A stretch of 64,000 nucleotides of DNA from Acidovorax defluvii (GTDB taxonomy: Bacteria > Pseudomonadota > Gammaproteobacteria > Burkholderiales > Burkholderiaceae_C), in NCBI GenBank assembly GCA_003268905.1, contig QLTU01000003.1, positions 62,001 to 126,000 on the forward strand. Reading direction: 5' to 3'. Shown one piece after another: positions 36,102 to 42,677 of the stretch. The position numbers were made by a program, and so were the translations under genes. How positions within the stretch are numbered: the stretch's first letter is position 1; every line of letters starts with the position of its first letter. The notes beneath the pieces were generated by a model. The model saw only the letters and a program-made list of their open reading frames with translations, searched no databases and was not told where the DNA came from.

Positions 36102-36340
36102 GGTTGCACCTCCACACCCGTAGCGCTTGCGGCTGCGATGCGGTCTTGCACCCACTGCAGCACGGCAGATTCGGGCCAGCCAACCGAACGGGCAGAGAGG
36201 CGCACACAGGGCGGGAACTTGCCTTCTTTCATAAATTTGTAGATGGTGCTTTTTTTGAGGCCCGTAGTACCCTCAACTTTAGGTAGACGCCAGATGCAAT
36301 CACGCGGGACAACGGGGCGGGACTGGTGGACAAGCTGCAT
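36098..36340 (-). CDS. AlpA-family DNA-binding regulator (excisionase-like)
   Basis: This 80-residue protein has the AlpA/MerR-like winged helix (TGLKKSTIYKFMKEGKFPP, then VRLSARSVGWPESAVLQWVQ). AlpA proteins activate integrase or excision genes in P4-like cryptic elements. I chose the ATG at 36340 because the AlpA domain starts soon after; the open frame reaches upstream to 36436 without similarity. GGGAG lies upstream at a slightly long distance. It heads a unit with a small gene and the primase-helicase. Confidence 0.88.
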   Translation of the reverse strand: MQLVHQSRPVVPRDCIWRLPKVEGTTGLKKSTIYKFMKEGKFPPCVRLSARSVGWPESAVLQWVQDRIAAASATGVEVQP

Positions 36341-36523
36341 AGCGATGGACTCCCATAAACCCCACCGGGATTCGGTGGGCTGGGATGGATTGGGCGCAGT
36401 TGCCTCTTGAAAAAACGCGGTGCATTTGGGGTGCATGTCGCCGCTGGCGTCCGTACAGAGTGGAAAAGGGTCGCCATGTTTGCGCCCTATACCCCTTGTT
36501 TGTCACCCATGGCCGCCAAAGGG

Positions 36524-37402
36524 CTAGGCCGCCTTGGGGGGCTTGGGCACCTTTTGGCCGCTGCGGACAATCGTTACCCCGTCCGAAGACGGCGCAGCAC
36601 TGGGGGATGTGGCCTTGCGCATGCGGACTGCGTCCATCGCCTTCTGCAATGGTTTACGGGGCTCTGCGCCCGTGTAGCCCAACTCCCGGCCCATGGCATT
36701 CAAGGCCGCAGACTTGCCCGCACCAGCGGACGTGCGCTGCGCTAACTCGGCCTCCAAAATCCGCAACTGCTTACCCGTCCCACGCCCCCAATCCGGACCG
36801 CGCTTGTTCTTCGGGTTCACGTTCGCAAGGCGCCATTCCACCAACTGAGGCCATGTCTCCACGTCTTCCAGCTCCAAAGCCGCCGCAACAGCCACAGCCG
36901 CACCCCCTGAGCCCCAGCCCCAAACCGCCACGGCGTCCACCTCACTCACTGCCAGGTAAGCGGCCATAGCCTGCAGGTTGTCCAAACAAGCCGCATCGGT
37001 GTTTCTGGCGCCACCCCACACGACACGCAGCCAGGCCGAAGCCCCAGCCACGCCGCGCCCACAGCTTGGGGCCGCTGGGGTAGTCCGGCACCCACGCCCA
37101 ACGCCGTTACTAAACGTCCGTTCCCGCGTCGGATGGCCGTCGCCCGTGGCGAACCATTCACACACCCCAATGACCACAGCATTGCCGCCCGGCTGCAGAA
37201 AGTACAACGCGGGCGGCTCTGCGGCCTCCAAGGGCGGCAAAAGTTTCATTAGCACCGCCTCGGCTCGGGTAATCTGGTGCCGCTCCATGAGATCACGCAC
37301 CAGCCGTGCAAGACGCACGGCACCGCCGCCCGGCCCGGCCTTGATGCGGGGCGCACCGAAGGCCGATTCATCGGGCCTAGCTGGATTGTGGGGATCTGTC
37401 AT
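36524..37402 (-). CDS. Hypothetical protein of the element (292 aa)
   Basis: I do not recognise this protein. Residues 35-75 are helical (LVRDLMERHQITRAEAVLMKLL), and the middle is Gly/Ala/Trp-rich with a VWGWGSGGAAVAVAAALELEDVETW segment. The C-terminal third is basic and disordered-looking, ending PKPPKAA. AAGGGG lies 8 bp before the ATG, and the start is 3 bp beyond the previous stop. It is the last gene of the overlapping minus-strand operon and by far its largest member, which makes it the best candidate for the operon's effector. Confidence 0.75.
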   Translation of the reverse strand: MTDPHNPARPDESAFGAPRIKAGPGGGAVRLARLVRDLMERHQITRAEAVLMKLLPPLEAAEPPALYFLQPGGNAVVIGVCEWFATGDGHPTRERTFSNGVGRGCRTTPAAPSCGRGVAGASAWLRVVWGGARNTDAACLDNLQAMAAYLAVSEVDAVAVWGWGSGGAAVAVAAALELEDVETWPQLVEWRLANVNPKNKRGPDWGRGTGKQLRILEAELAQRTSAGAGKSAALNAMGRELGYTGAEPRKPLQKAMDAVRMRKATSPSAAPSSDGVTIVRSGQKVPKPPKAA

Positions 37403-37405
37403 GTG

Positions 37406-37768
37406 CTACCCCTTGTGCGTGTCTATCGGCCAATAGGGCATAGTCCATTCAGCCACCCCGCCCACCATGGCCATCTCCCCAAACGTGTGTGCCCCCAGGT
37501 CTGCAAGCATGCCCGCCCGCTCTGCAAGCGATTCCAGGGCCACCAGCACAAACGGCTCATCCTCCAGGTTGATGACACCATCCCCGGTCAGCATTGACGT
37601 CAGGCGCTTGATGGCGTTGGCAGTGTGGGCGATTTCGGCGAATATCACGCCCGCATGCTCGCGCCCCGCCGCCATGGCGTCAGGCAGTGGTGTGGGGCTT
37701 GGGGCTTTGGTGGCCATCGTGGGAGATGCTGCGGTGTGGGTGCGTGCTGCGGTGTGGGTGCGTGCCAT
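37406..37768 (-). CDS. Hypothetical protein of the element (120 aa)
   Basis: This protein is not recognised. The N-terminus ARTHTAARTHTA is encoded by two copies of an 18-bp repeat (near 37729-37765), so the true start could be the internal ATG at 37717. The remainder is helical with an acidic stretch (GDGVINLEDEPFVLVALESLAERAGMLADLG) that might resemble a small coiled-coil protein. It starts 2 bp after the preceding stop and AGGAAGGG precedes its ATG. Confidence 0.65.
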   Translation of the reverse strand: MARTHTAARTHTAASPTMATKAPSPTPLPDAMAAGREHAGVIFAEIAHTANAIKRLTSMLTGDGVINLEDEPFVLVALESLAERAGMLADLGAHTFGEMAMVGGVAEWTMPYWPIDTHKG

Positions 37769-37770
37769 GC

Positions 37771-38085
37771 TCAGCCCTTCCTATCGTTAGTGCGCTGGGC
37801 TGCATTCAGCCCGTTGTGCATTGATGAATTCAACGCCTCAGCCAGCGCCAGCAAGTGCTCAATCGCCCATGCCGTGCCGGGCGTCTCGTTATCGCTGCAG
37901 GCCTGCGCCGTTTCACAGGCGACAGAACGCACCGTCGACAAAATCAGCGCCATGGTGTCCATTGCTTCGGAAAGCGGCACGCCCCCTTGCACTGCAAACA
38001 GCCCCACAGAACCCAGGCTCACGGGCTGGTGCACCGTCAGGGCTGTGGCTATGCCCACAGCCTGATTTTCAGTTTTATGTGCCAT
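37771..38085 (-). CDS. DUF3077-like small protein
   Basis: This 104-residue protein (ATG at 38085) has the pattern LFAVQGGVPLSEAMDTMALIL, then ACETAQA and a C-terminal AIEHLLALAEALNSS helix. That resembles DUF3077 proteins of phage and plasmid origin, whose function is unknown. The frame extends upstream of the ATG but that part has no resemblance. It is the middle gene of the six-gene operon, 4 bp after the previous stop. Confidence 0.65.
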   Translation of the reverse strand: MAHKTENQAVGIATALTVHQPVSLGSVGLFAVQGGVPLSEAMDTMALILSTVRSVACETAQACSDNETPGTAWAIEHLLALAEALNSSMHNGLNAAQRTNDRKG

Positions 38086-38089
38086 GGCC

Positions 38090-38332
38090 TCATGCCCTCC
38101 CTTGCAGTGCATCCGCACAGGCCAGCAGCTCAACAGCTACGGCCCGCGCTTGCTCTGGTGAAAACTCAAGATGCACGCTCATGAAGTCACGCAACATGCA
38201 CAAATCGACAAGGCGCGTTGACCGTGTGGCGGCTATGCTCAAATGCACACCGCCAGGCAGGGTTACAGACGACTCGCGCACCCGAAGCGAACCAGCCTCA
38301 TGCAGGCGCGTGGTGAAGGTGGGGCCGCTCAT
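38090..38332 (-). CDS. Hypothetical small protein (80 aa)
   Basis: This protein is not recognised. The N-terminal half is beta-like (MSGPTFTTRLHEAGSLRVRESSV) and the C-terminal half is helical with SPEQARAVAVELLACADALQG. The start overlaps the previous stop as ATGA, which implies translational coupling. Its frame is supported by this spacing and by its GC-rich third positions, not by homology. Confidence 0.6.
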   Translation of the reverse strand: MSGPTFTTRLHEAGSLRVRESSVTLPGGVHLSIAATRSTRLVDLCMLRDFMSVHLEFSPEQARAVAVELLACADALQGRA

Positions 38333-38649
38333 ATCACGCCCCCATCTTCAAGGCGGCGCAGCACATCTGCCGCCTTTTCAAGGCCCGCGCTAGGTGGCAT
38401 TTCACCGCGTTGCACAGCAAGGGAAGAGGCAAATAGATCCTCTGCCAAATCCAGCGCGGCCGGGTCATCTGCCATGCGCACAGCCAACACGCACGCAATC
38501 GCCAGCGATAGCGCTGCAGGCGTTGTGCCATCGCGGGCGGGCTCGTCATTGCGCTGGTGGGTGCGCATGGCAGACATGAGGGCCCGCAACATCGTGGGGT
38601 AAGTGTTGACCGCCCGGAAAATCAGGTCTTTGTTATGGGCGCCGCTCAT
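38329..38649 (-). CDS. Hypothetical protein (106 aa)
   Basis: I do not recognise this protein. It starts MSGAHNKDLIFRAVNTYP at the ATG at 38649, which overlaps the stop of the preceding gene as ATGA. It is mostly helical, with AALSLAIACVLAVRMADDPAA in the middle and a C-terminal LEKAADVLRRLEDG. It could fold as a small all-alpha protein. Confidence 0.6.
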   Translation of the reverse strand: MSGAHNKDLIFRAVNTYPTMLRALMSAMRTHQRNDEPARDGTTPAALSLAIACVLAVRMADDPAALDLAEDLFASSLAVQRGEMPPSAGLEKAADVLRRLEDGGVI

Positions 38650-38894
38650 GCTGCACCCCCTTGCGTGCTGGGGCTTGTGCACACGTCTACATTGCCCAGG
38701 CTGCGCAGCGCTGCCAGGGCCTGCACTGCCTTGCGGGCTGCGCCGGGCACGTTAGCTCGCGGCTGGCGCAGGTAGTGCAGTGCCATGGCCAGCGCGTTAT
38801 GCGCATCGGCGTGCAACTGGATAGGGTCGGGGGTGCCCGTGGTGGGCGTTGTGGGCGCAGCGCTGCGGCTGGCCAGGGTGGTGACGTTGTTCAC
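38646..38894 (-). CDS. Hypothetical protein, first gene of the small-gene operon
   Basis: This 82-residue protein starts from a GTG at 38894 that has AAAGGAG nine bases upstream; a TTG at 38942 would add 16 residues. The N-terminus is Thr/Pro-rich and the rest helical (HADAHNALAMALHYLRQP...AVQALAALRSLG). It opens the operon 38894 to 36524. The stretch from 38895 to 39243 probably holds its promoter. I see no further gene there. Confidence 0.6.
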   Translation of the reverse strand: MNNVTTLASRSAAPTTPTTGTPDPIQLHADAHNALAMALHYLRQPRANVPGAARKAVQALAALRSLGNVDVCTSPSTQGGAA

Positions 38895-39243
38895 GGCTTC
38901 TTGCTCCTTTGCGAGACTTGAAACCACCGGCCGCGTTTTCAAGCGCGGGTAGGTGGGCGGGATGTTGAAAACACGCGCAAAGACGTGCGCCAGGTGTTGC
39001 CACTCTGACCATCCCGCCCGAAACTTTGAACGCGGCGCGGGGCCGTGTTTGCAGAATGCAGACGTGACAAAACCTCACTATCGGGGAGGTTGCGCCGCTT
39101 TGCGAAAGGTGTTTTCAAGCACCGGCCCCGGTCAGGGGTTGCGGCGATTATGGCACGGGGTAGTGGTGCCAGGTCAAGCGCTATCGGTGTGGCTCGTGGG
39201 GCTTTATGTTGTGCGCACGGGGCTGGCGCCAGGTTTTTGGGGC

Positions 39244-39278
39244 GTATTAGTTAATTTATTTGGGGGTACAATAAAAAC
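39244..39278 (+). promoter_or_regulatory. Putative promoter of the toxin gene, predicted leaderless
   Basis: TACAAT at 39267-39272 is a good -10 box, with a weak -35 (GTATTA at 39244-39249, spacing 17). A start site about seven bases after the -10 would fall on or next to the toxin ATG at 39279. No Shine-Dalgarno is visible. Confidence 0.5.
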
Positions 39279-39590
39279 ATGTTGACCGTGATTGAAACCC
39301 CCACCTTCCAACGCACGGCCAGCGCCTTTTGGGACGAAGATGAAATTGCCGCGTTTGTGGACTTCATTGCCGCCAACCCCACGGCGGGCGACGAAATACG
39401 GGGGACAAAATCGCTGCACAAAGTGCGCTGGAGCCGCAAGGGCATGGGCAAGCGTGGCGGGGCGCGGGTCATCTACTTCACACGCACACAGCGCGGCGAA
39501 GTGGTGCTGGTGGTGGCCTATGCCAAGGGGGACGCGGACAACCTGCCCACCGCCTTTTTGAACCGAATAAAGGAGCTTTACGATGCCTAA
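39279..39590 (+). CDS. RelE/HigB-type mRNA interferase toxin
   Basis: This 103-residue toxin belongs to the RelE/ParE superfamily, HigB2-like branch. Diagnostic segments are FQRTASAFWDEDEIAAFVDFIAANPTAGDEIRGT, then LHKVRWSRKGMGKRGGARVIYF and VVLVVAYAKGDADNL near the C-terminus. Such toxins cut mRNA on the ribosome. The order toxin then antitoxin is as in higBA. The last 8 bp overlap the antitoxin gene. The -10 box lies so close to the ATG that the transcript may be leaderless. Confidence 0.85.
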   Translation: MLTVIETPTFQRTASAFWDEDEIAAFVDFIAANPTAGDEIRGTKSLHKVRWSRKGMGKRGGARVIYFTRTQRGEVVLVVAYAKGDADNLPTAFLNRIKELYDA

Positions 39591-39894
39591 GACAACCACC
39601 CGGCCCGCCGCACCCAGCGGGATAGATGCCGACACGGCGCAGCTCATGCGCGAACTTGAACAAGGCTTGTCAGAGGCCAAGGCGGGGACTTACGCCCGAG
39701 TCACCACGCCAGAGCAGATTGCAGCGCGCAAGCGGGGCCGCCCGGTGGGCAGCACCCAAGGCACGACCAAAGAGCCGGTCAAACTGCGCTTGGACGCTGA
39801 TTTGCTGGCAGCGCTGCGGGCGACTGGGGACGGCTGGCAAACGCGCATCAATGACACGCTGCGCGCATCCTTGCACCTTGCGGGGCGGGTGTAG
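39583..39894 (+). CDS. BrnA-like ribbon-helix-helix antitoxin
   Basis: This 103-residue protein has a disordered N-terminus and a C-terminal segment EPVKLRLDADLLAALRATGDGWQTRINDTLRASL. It matches BrnA antitoxins, which usually partner BrnT toxins. Here the partner is RelE/HigB-like, so the pair looks hybrid. Its middle has KRGRPVGS, an AT-hook-like basic patch. Translation is coupled to the toxin through an 8-bp overlap. It likely autoregulates the pair. Confidence 0.82.
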   Translation: MPKTTTRPAAPSGIDADTAQLMRELEQGLSEAKAGTYARVTTPEQIAARKRGRPVGSTQGTTKEPVKLRLDADLLAALRATGDGWQTRINDTLRASLHLAGRV

Positions 39895-39917
39895 GCCCCA
39901 AGCCACGCGCCCCGCCG

Positions 39918-40070
39918 TCAGTCACCAAACAGCCCCAACAGCACCAAGCGCAGCCACCACAAGGCCAGCCCAGCCAGCCCCAACGCGAACAGCCCCAGGA
40001 AGAAACGCGGGGCCATGTGGCCGAACGCCAGGGGCGCCAGTAGCAGGAACTGCAGGGGCTTGGGGATCAT
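39918..40070 (-). CDS. Small hydrophobic membrane protein
   Basis: A 50-residue frame from the ATG at 40070 begins MIPKPLQFLLLAPLAFGH and contains a second hydrophobic segment FFLGLFALGLAGLALWWLRLVLLG. Two membrane spans of this size recall small holin-like or toxin-like peptides. No convincing Shine-Dalgarno is present, so this is a possible gene only. It ends 23 bp from the antitoxin gene, in convergent orientation. Confidence 0.4.
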   Translation of the reverse strand: MIPKPLQFLLLAPLAFGHMAPRFFLGLFALGLAGLALWWLRLVLLGLFGD

Positions 40071-40095
40071 GGGCACATTGTGCTGGGTGTGGGGC

Positions 40096-40377
40096 TCATT
40101 CGTCGCCCGTGGGGGGCACCAGATACGCGGCCTGCAGGCGCTGCAGGTCTTGCAGGTACCAACCCCCAGCCCGTGGGCTAGGTGGCACCACATGGGCGGC
40201 CTGCAGGCGCTTCAAGTCAAGCAACAGCCCCAAGTGCTGCGGCACCCATGCGGGTATCTCCACGCCCTCATTGCGCCAGCGGCTGGGGGTGTTGCGGTGC
40301 AGGCCCGTGGCCCGGCAAAACTCGCTCACCTTCCAGCCCAGCGCGGACAAGGCAGCGTCAAATTCATCAAGGGTCAT
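40096..40377 (-). CDS. Cro/CI-like helix-turn-helix regulator
   Basis: This 93-residue protein has an N-terminal helix-turn-helix, with EFDAALSALGWKVSEFCRA then TGLHRNTPSRWRNEGVEIP. It belongs to the phage-repressor type. The C-terminal part has two copies of an LQAAxxVPP motif. It is likely the regulator of the element, possibly acting at the palindrome just upstream of its own start. The protein lacks a cleavable C-terminal domain, so it is not a LexA-sensitive CI. Confidence 0.78.
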   Translation of the reverse strand: MTLDEFDAALSALGWKVSEFCRATGLHRNTPSRWRNEGVEIPAWVPQHLGLLLDLKRLQAAHVVPPSPRAGGWYLQDLQRLQAAYLVPPTGDE

Positions 40378-40396
40378 GTGTCACATCCTTTGTTGT

Positions 40397-40414
40397 GTGC
40401 CTACATTGTGGCAC
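40397..40414. promoter_or_regulatory. Palindromic operator candidate upstream of the Cro-like gene
   Basis: GTGCC and GGCAC arms flank an 8-base spacer 20 bp before the ATG of the regulator, a usual place for an autoregulatory site. The surrounding TTGTGTGCC and GTGTGC segments may be part of further half-sites. Confidence 0.4.
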
Positions 40415-40489
40415 GCACTCCCGTAAGTGTGCAAAATATACAAAACACGCACAGTATTTAACATAACGCCCGTCGTATCTACTGTGCAT

Positions 40490-40596
40490 TGTGGACAACT
40501 TTCGCACAATATCGGGAAACCCAGCATCCATGCGGGTTTGCGGGCGGTGTGCAATTGCTCATTTTTTGCGCACTGCAGCGGGAAAAGTTATCCACA
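40490..40596. other. Two DnaA-box-like sequences, candidate origin region
   Basis: TTATCCACA at 40588-40596 is a perfect DnaA box. TGTGGACAA at 40490-40498 is the reverse complement form with one change. They lie in a non-coding stretch of 40378-41241 that also holds the right iteron block and an AT-rich run (40900-40985). No other gene is supported in this 860-bp gap. Confidence 0.45.
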
Positions 40597-40698
40597 GCGG
40601 TACGACGACGCCCGGCCCGCTGCACAAAACACCGCCGCAAACGTTCGGCCCGGCTTTTCCCTTGGGGCTCGCTCGCAGCCGGGCATATGGCAACTTTT

Positions 40699-40717
40699 GA
40701 TAATGATTCTCAATAAG
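40699..40717. promoter_or_regulatory. Fur-box-like sequence without an obvious target gene
   Basis: GATAATGATTCTCAATAAG matches 14 of 19 positions of the Fur consensus. It lies in the gene-free right part of the element. The nearest supported gene is the Cro-like gene 320 bp away, reading away from it on the minus strand. Confidence 0.35.
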
Positions 40718-40983
40718 TAAATTTGCCACGTCATGGGCTAGTAAATGCCAGTGCACACGCATGCACCGTGGGCCGCCGCCGTAGGTGGTGCAGGGGGAAG
40801 CCCCTCATGCGCCCGTTTCCAGCAATGTGCGTGCACGTGCAAAAGAGGTACCGCGCCAGGATGGGGGGCAAGGGGTGGGGAAGTGGTCAGACAAGCCGGA
40901 AAAAGCGAACTGGGGAAAGGGAGGAAATACATAAGAAAGAGTGATTTTTCTCTCTCATATCTCACTATATAAAATTTCCTCCA

Positions 40984-41089
40984 TTTGTCCGCACTTTGTC
41001 CGCACTTTGTCCGCAGTGTTTTTTGGCAGACTGCGTACACCGTAACCCGCATGAATCCTAGGTTCCGCACTTTGTCGCAGTGTCCGCAC
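40984..41089. repeat. Right iteron block
   Basis: Three contiguous 11-base units TTTGTCCGCAC (40984-41016, last base changed) are followed by GACTGCGTAC (41029-41038) and TTGTCGCAGTGTCCGCA (41072-41088). The last two match the left block in inverted orientation and reverse order. The block sits between the AT-rich tract and the integrase terminator. Confidence 0.75.
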
Positions 41090-41144
41090 CTGTTTTTGCC
41101 GTTTCGGCGGCCAAAGTTTTTCAACACCCCGCCATCTCGCCCAT

Positions 41145-41170
41145 AAAAAAAGGGCCTTGCGGCCCTTTGT
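41145..41170 (-). terminator. Terminator of the integrase gene
   Basis: On the minus strand AAAGGGCC and GGCCCTTT pair across a 4-base loop and end in seven T's. It lies 72 bp after the integrase stop. Confidence 0.85.
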
Positions 41171-41241
41171 CTGGTGCTGGTGTGTGCCCCGCCTGGTTGT
41201 GGTTCCTGCTTTTTGCACTCGATTCGGTTCCAGCTTGTCAG

Positions 41242-42447
41242 TCAGGCGGCCCGTGTGGGCATCTTCACCACGTTGCCAGCCTTGCGGCCGTCCAAGTAGT
41301 CCGACCACCACTGCATGAGGCGTTCACGGTCTTTCATGTAGGTGCTTCGGTGGTAGGCGGCCCGGATTTCGTTTTGCTCTTTGTGGGCGAGCTGGCGTTC
41401 GATCACATCGGGGTTCCAGCCGCACTCATTGGCCACCGTGGAAAACAGCGCCCGGAACCCGTGGGCGGTGGCGGTGTTCTTGTAGCCCATGCGGGCCAGG
41501 GCCGAATTAAAGGTGTTCTCGCTCAGGGGCTTGCTGGGGTAAACGGGGCTCGGGAAGGCCAGCTCACGGCCGCCGCTCAGGGCCTGCATGCTGCGCAACA
41601 CCTCCACGGCCTGCCGTGACAGTGGCACGCGGTGTTCGGCCCGCATCTTCATGCGCTCGGGCGGGATCACCCACAGCGCTGCATCAAGGTCGAACTCTGC
41701 CCACCGTGCCCCCCGCACCTCACCCGGTCGCGTGGCCGTGAGGATCACCATGCGCAGGGCGTGCACGGTATGGGGGTCGCCCTCGTAGGCGTCCAACTTG
41801 CGCAGGAACTCGGGTAGCTCCTTGTCTGCCATGGCGGCGCGGTGCTGCACTTCGCGTGGCTTGAGGATTTCAGACAGCACCAGATCAAGCATGGGGTTCG
41901 AGGCGATGCGCTCATGGATCACCGCCCAACGGTAAACAGCCTTCACCCGCTGCAGCACCCTGCCCGCCTGGTCGGCTGCGCCGCGTGCCTCAATCTTCAC
42001 GATGGCGGCCCGCACCTCGCCCGGCTTGATGCTGGCCATGGGCCGCGCACCCAGCGCGGGGAAGATGTCAGCAGCCAGGGATGCCAGGATGCGCCCGGCC
42101 GTTTCAGGCTCCCACCGGGCGGCCTGGTGCTTGTGCCAGTCACGCGCCACAGCCTCGAAGGTGTTCACCGCCTCGTGGGTGGCCTGCGCCTTGCTGGCCT
42201 TGCGCACGGCCCCCGGATCGTCACCAGCCTGCAGCACCTTGCGGGCCTCTGCAGCCTGGTCGCGTGCATCCTTGAGCCCCACGGCCGGATAGACACCCAG
42301 CGCCAATTTCTTTTCCTTGCCGCCGTGGCGGTACTTCATGCGCCAATACCGGCCGCCCGCCTTGGTCACATCAAGGTAGAGCCCGCTGCCGTCAAAGTGT
42401 TTGCCGGGCTCGGTCAGGTTGCGCAATTTGGCGTCTGTCAGCTTCAT
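41242..42447 (-). CDS. P4-type tyrosine integrase
   Basis: This 401-residue site-specific recombinase integrates the element into tRNA-Leu. It has the N-terminal DUF4102 arm-binding domain (about 1-85), a SAM-like core-binding domain and the catalytic domain. The active-site residues are R240 (TATRPGE), H329 and R332 (HGFR), H355 (LAHKE) and the nucleophile Y365 (AAYHRS). It starts about 105 bp from the right attachment site and reads inward. Two arm-type repeats lie between its start and attR. Being full length and undamaged, it may be active. Confidence 0.95.
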   Translation of the reverse strand: MKLTDAKLRNLTEPGKHFDGSGLYLDVTKAGGRYWRMKYRHGGKEKKLALGVYPAVGLKDARDQAAEARKVLQAGDDPGAVRKASKAQATHEAVNTFEAVARDWHKHQAARWEPETAGRILASLAADIFPALGARPMASIKPGEVRAAIVKIEARGAADQAGRVLQRVKAVYRWAVIHERIASNPMLDLVLSEILKPREVQHRAAMADKELPEFLRKLDAYEGDPHTVHALRMVILTATRPGEVRGARWAEFDLDAALWVIPPERMKMRAEHRVPLSRQAVEVLRSMQALSGGRELAFPSPVYPSKPLSENTFNSALARMGYKNTATAHGFRALFSTVANECGWNPDVIERQLAHKEQNEIRAAYHRSTYMKDRERLMQWWSDYLDGRKAGNVVKMPTRAA

Positions 42448-42471
42448 GGCGGGGGGTATCCTTCACAGTCT

Positions 42472-42493
42472 GGGGGCACATTTGGGGGCTCAT
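42472..42493 (+). repeat. Two arm-type repeats beside attR
   Basis: GGGGGCACAT at 42472-42481 and GGGGGCTCAT at 42484-42493 repeat the units of the left array in the same orientation and with the same 12-base phase as two left units. Confidence 0.75.
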
Positions 42494-42552
42494 TTTGCCA
42501 AAACCAAAACAGCACCCAGCATTCATGCGGGTTTCAAGGCTTAGTTTGGGTG

Positions 42553-42578
42553 CGGCCCCGGCACCACAGACAAGGCCG
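42553..42578. other. attR: right attachment site
   Basis: CGGCCCCGG-CACCACAGA(C)AAGGCCG is the partial duplicate of the tRNA-Leu 3' end. It has lost one G of the acceptor stem, so it is no longer under selection as a tRNA. Confidence 0.85.
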
Positions 42579-42612
42579 GTAGCTTCCATAAGCTACCGGC
42601 CTTTTTCTTTTT
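42572..42612 (+). terminator. Displaced terminator at the right end
   Basis: AAGGCCGGTAGCTT and AAGCTACCGGCCTT form a perfect 14-bp stem, with a T-rich run after it. It is probably the tRNA-Leu terminator that was pushed away from the tRNA by integration. Confidence 0.8.
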
Positions 42613-42677
42613 GTTGGCTCACTCGTTGTCAGTTGCTTGTTTCGGTTGATGCCCCAGCACTTAACGCAGGCCCAGGG

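Larger units (their letters stand above)
31797..42578. mobile_element. P4-satellite-like integrative element in tRNA-Leu(CAA), about 10.8 kb
   Basis: The element is bounded by imperfect direct repeats of the tRNA-Leu 3' end. It carries a P4-type tyrosine integrase at its right end, an AlpA-family regulator, a large primase-helicase, a Cro-like protein, a toxin-antitoxin pair and an operon of six small unknown genes. Putative integrase arm sites lie at both ends and replication-type iterons lie inverted at both ends. No capsid, tail, terminase, relaxase or conjugation gene is visible. The best description is a phage satellite or a replicating integrative element that needs a helper to move. 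Which helper, if any, cannot be read. Confidence 0.85.

Noticed and set aside
40723-41000. Small open frames in the right part of the element
   Set aside because: They overlap each other, lack Shine-Dalgarno sequences and resemble no family. The region reads as regulatory or origin DNA.
40984-41089. CRISPR-like array
   Set aside because: The units are 11 bases, contiguous and without spacers, and no cas genes are present. They read as iterons.
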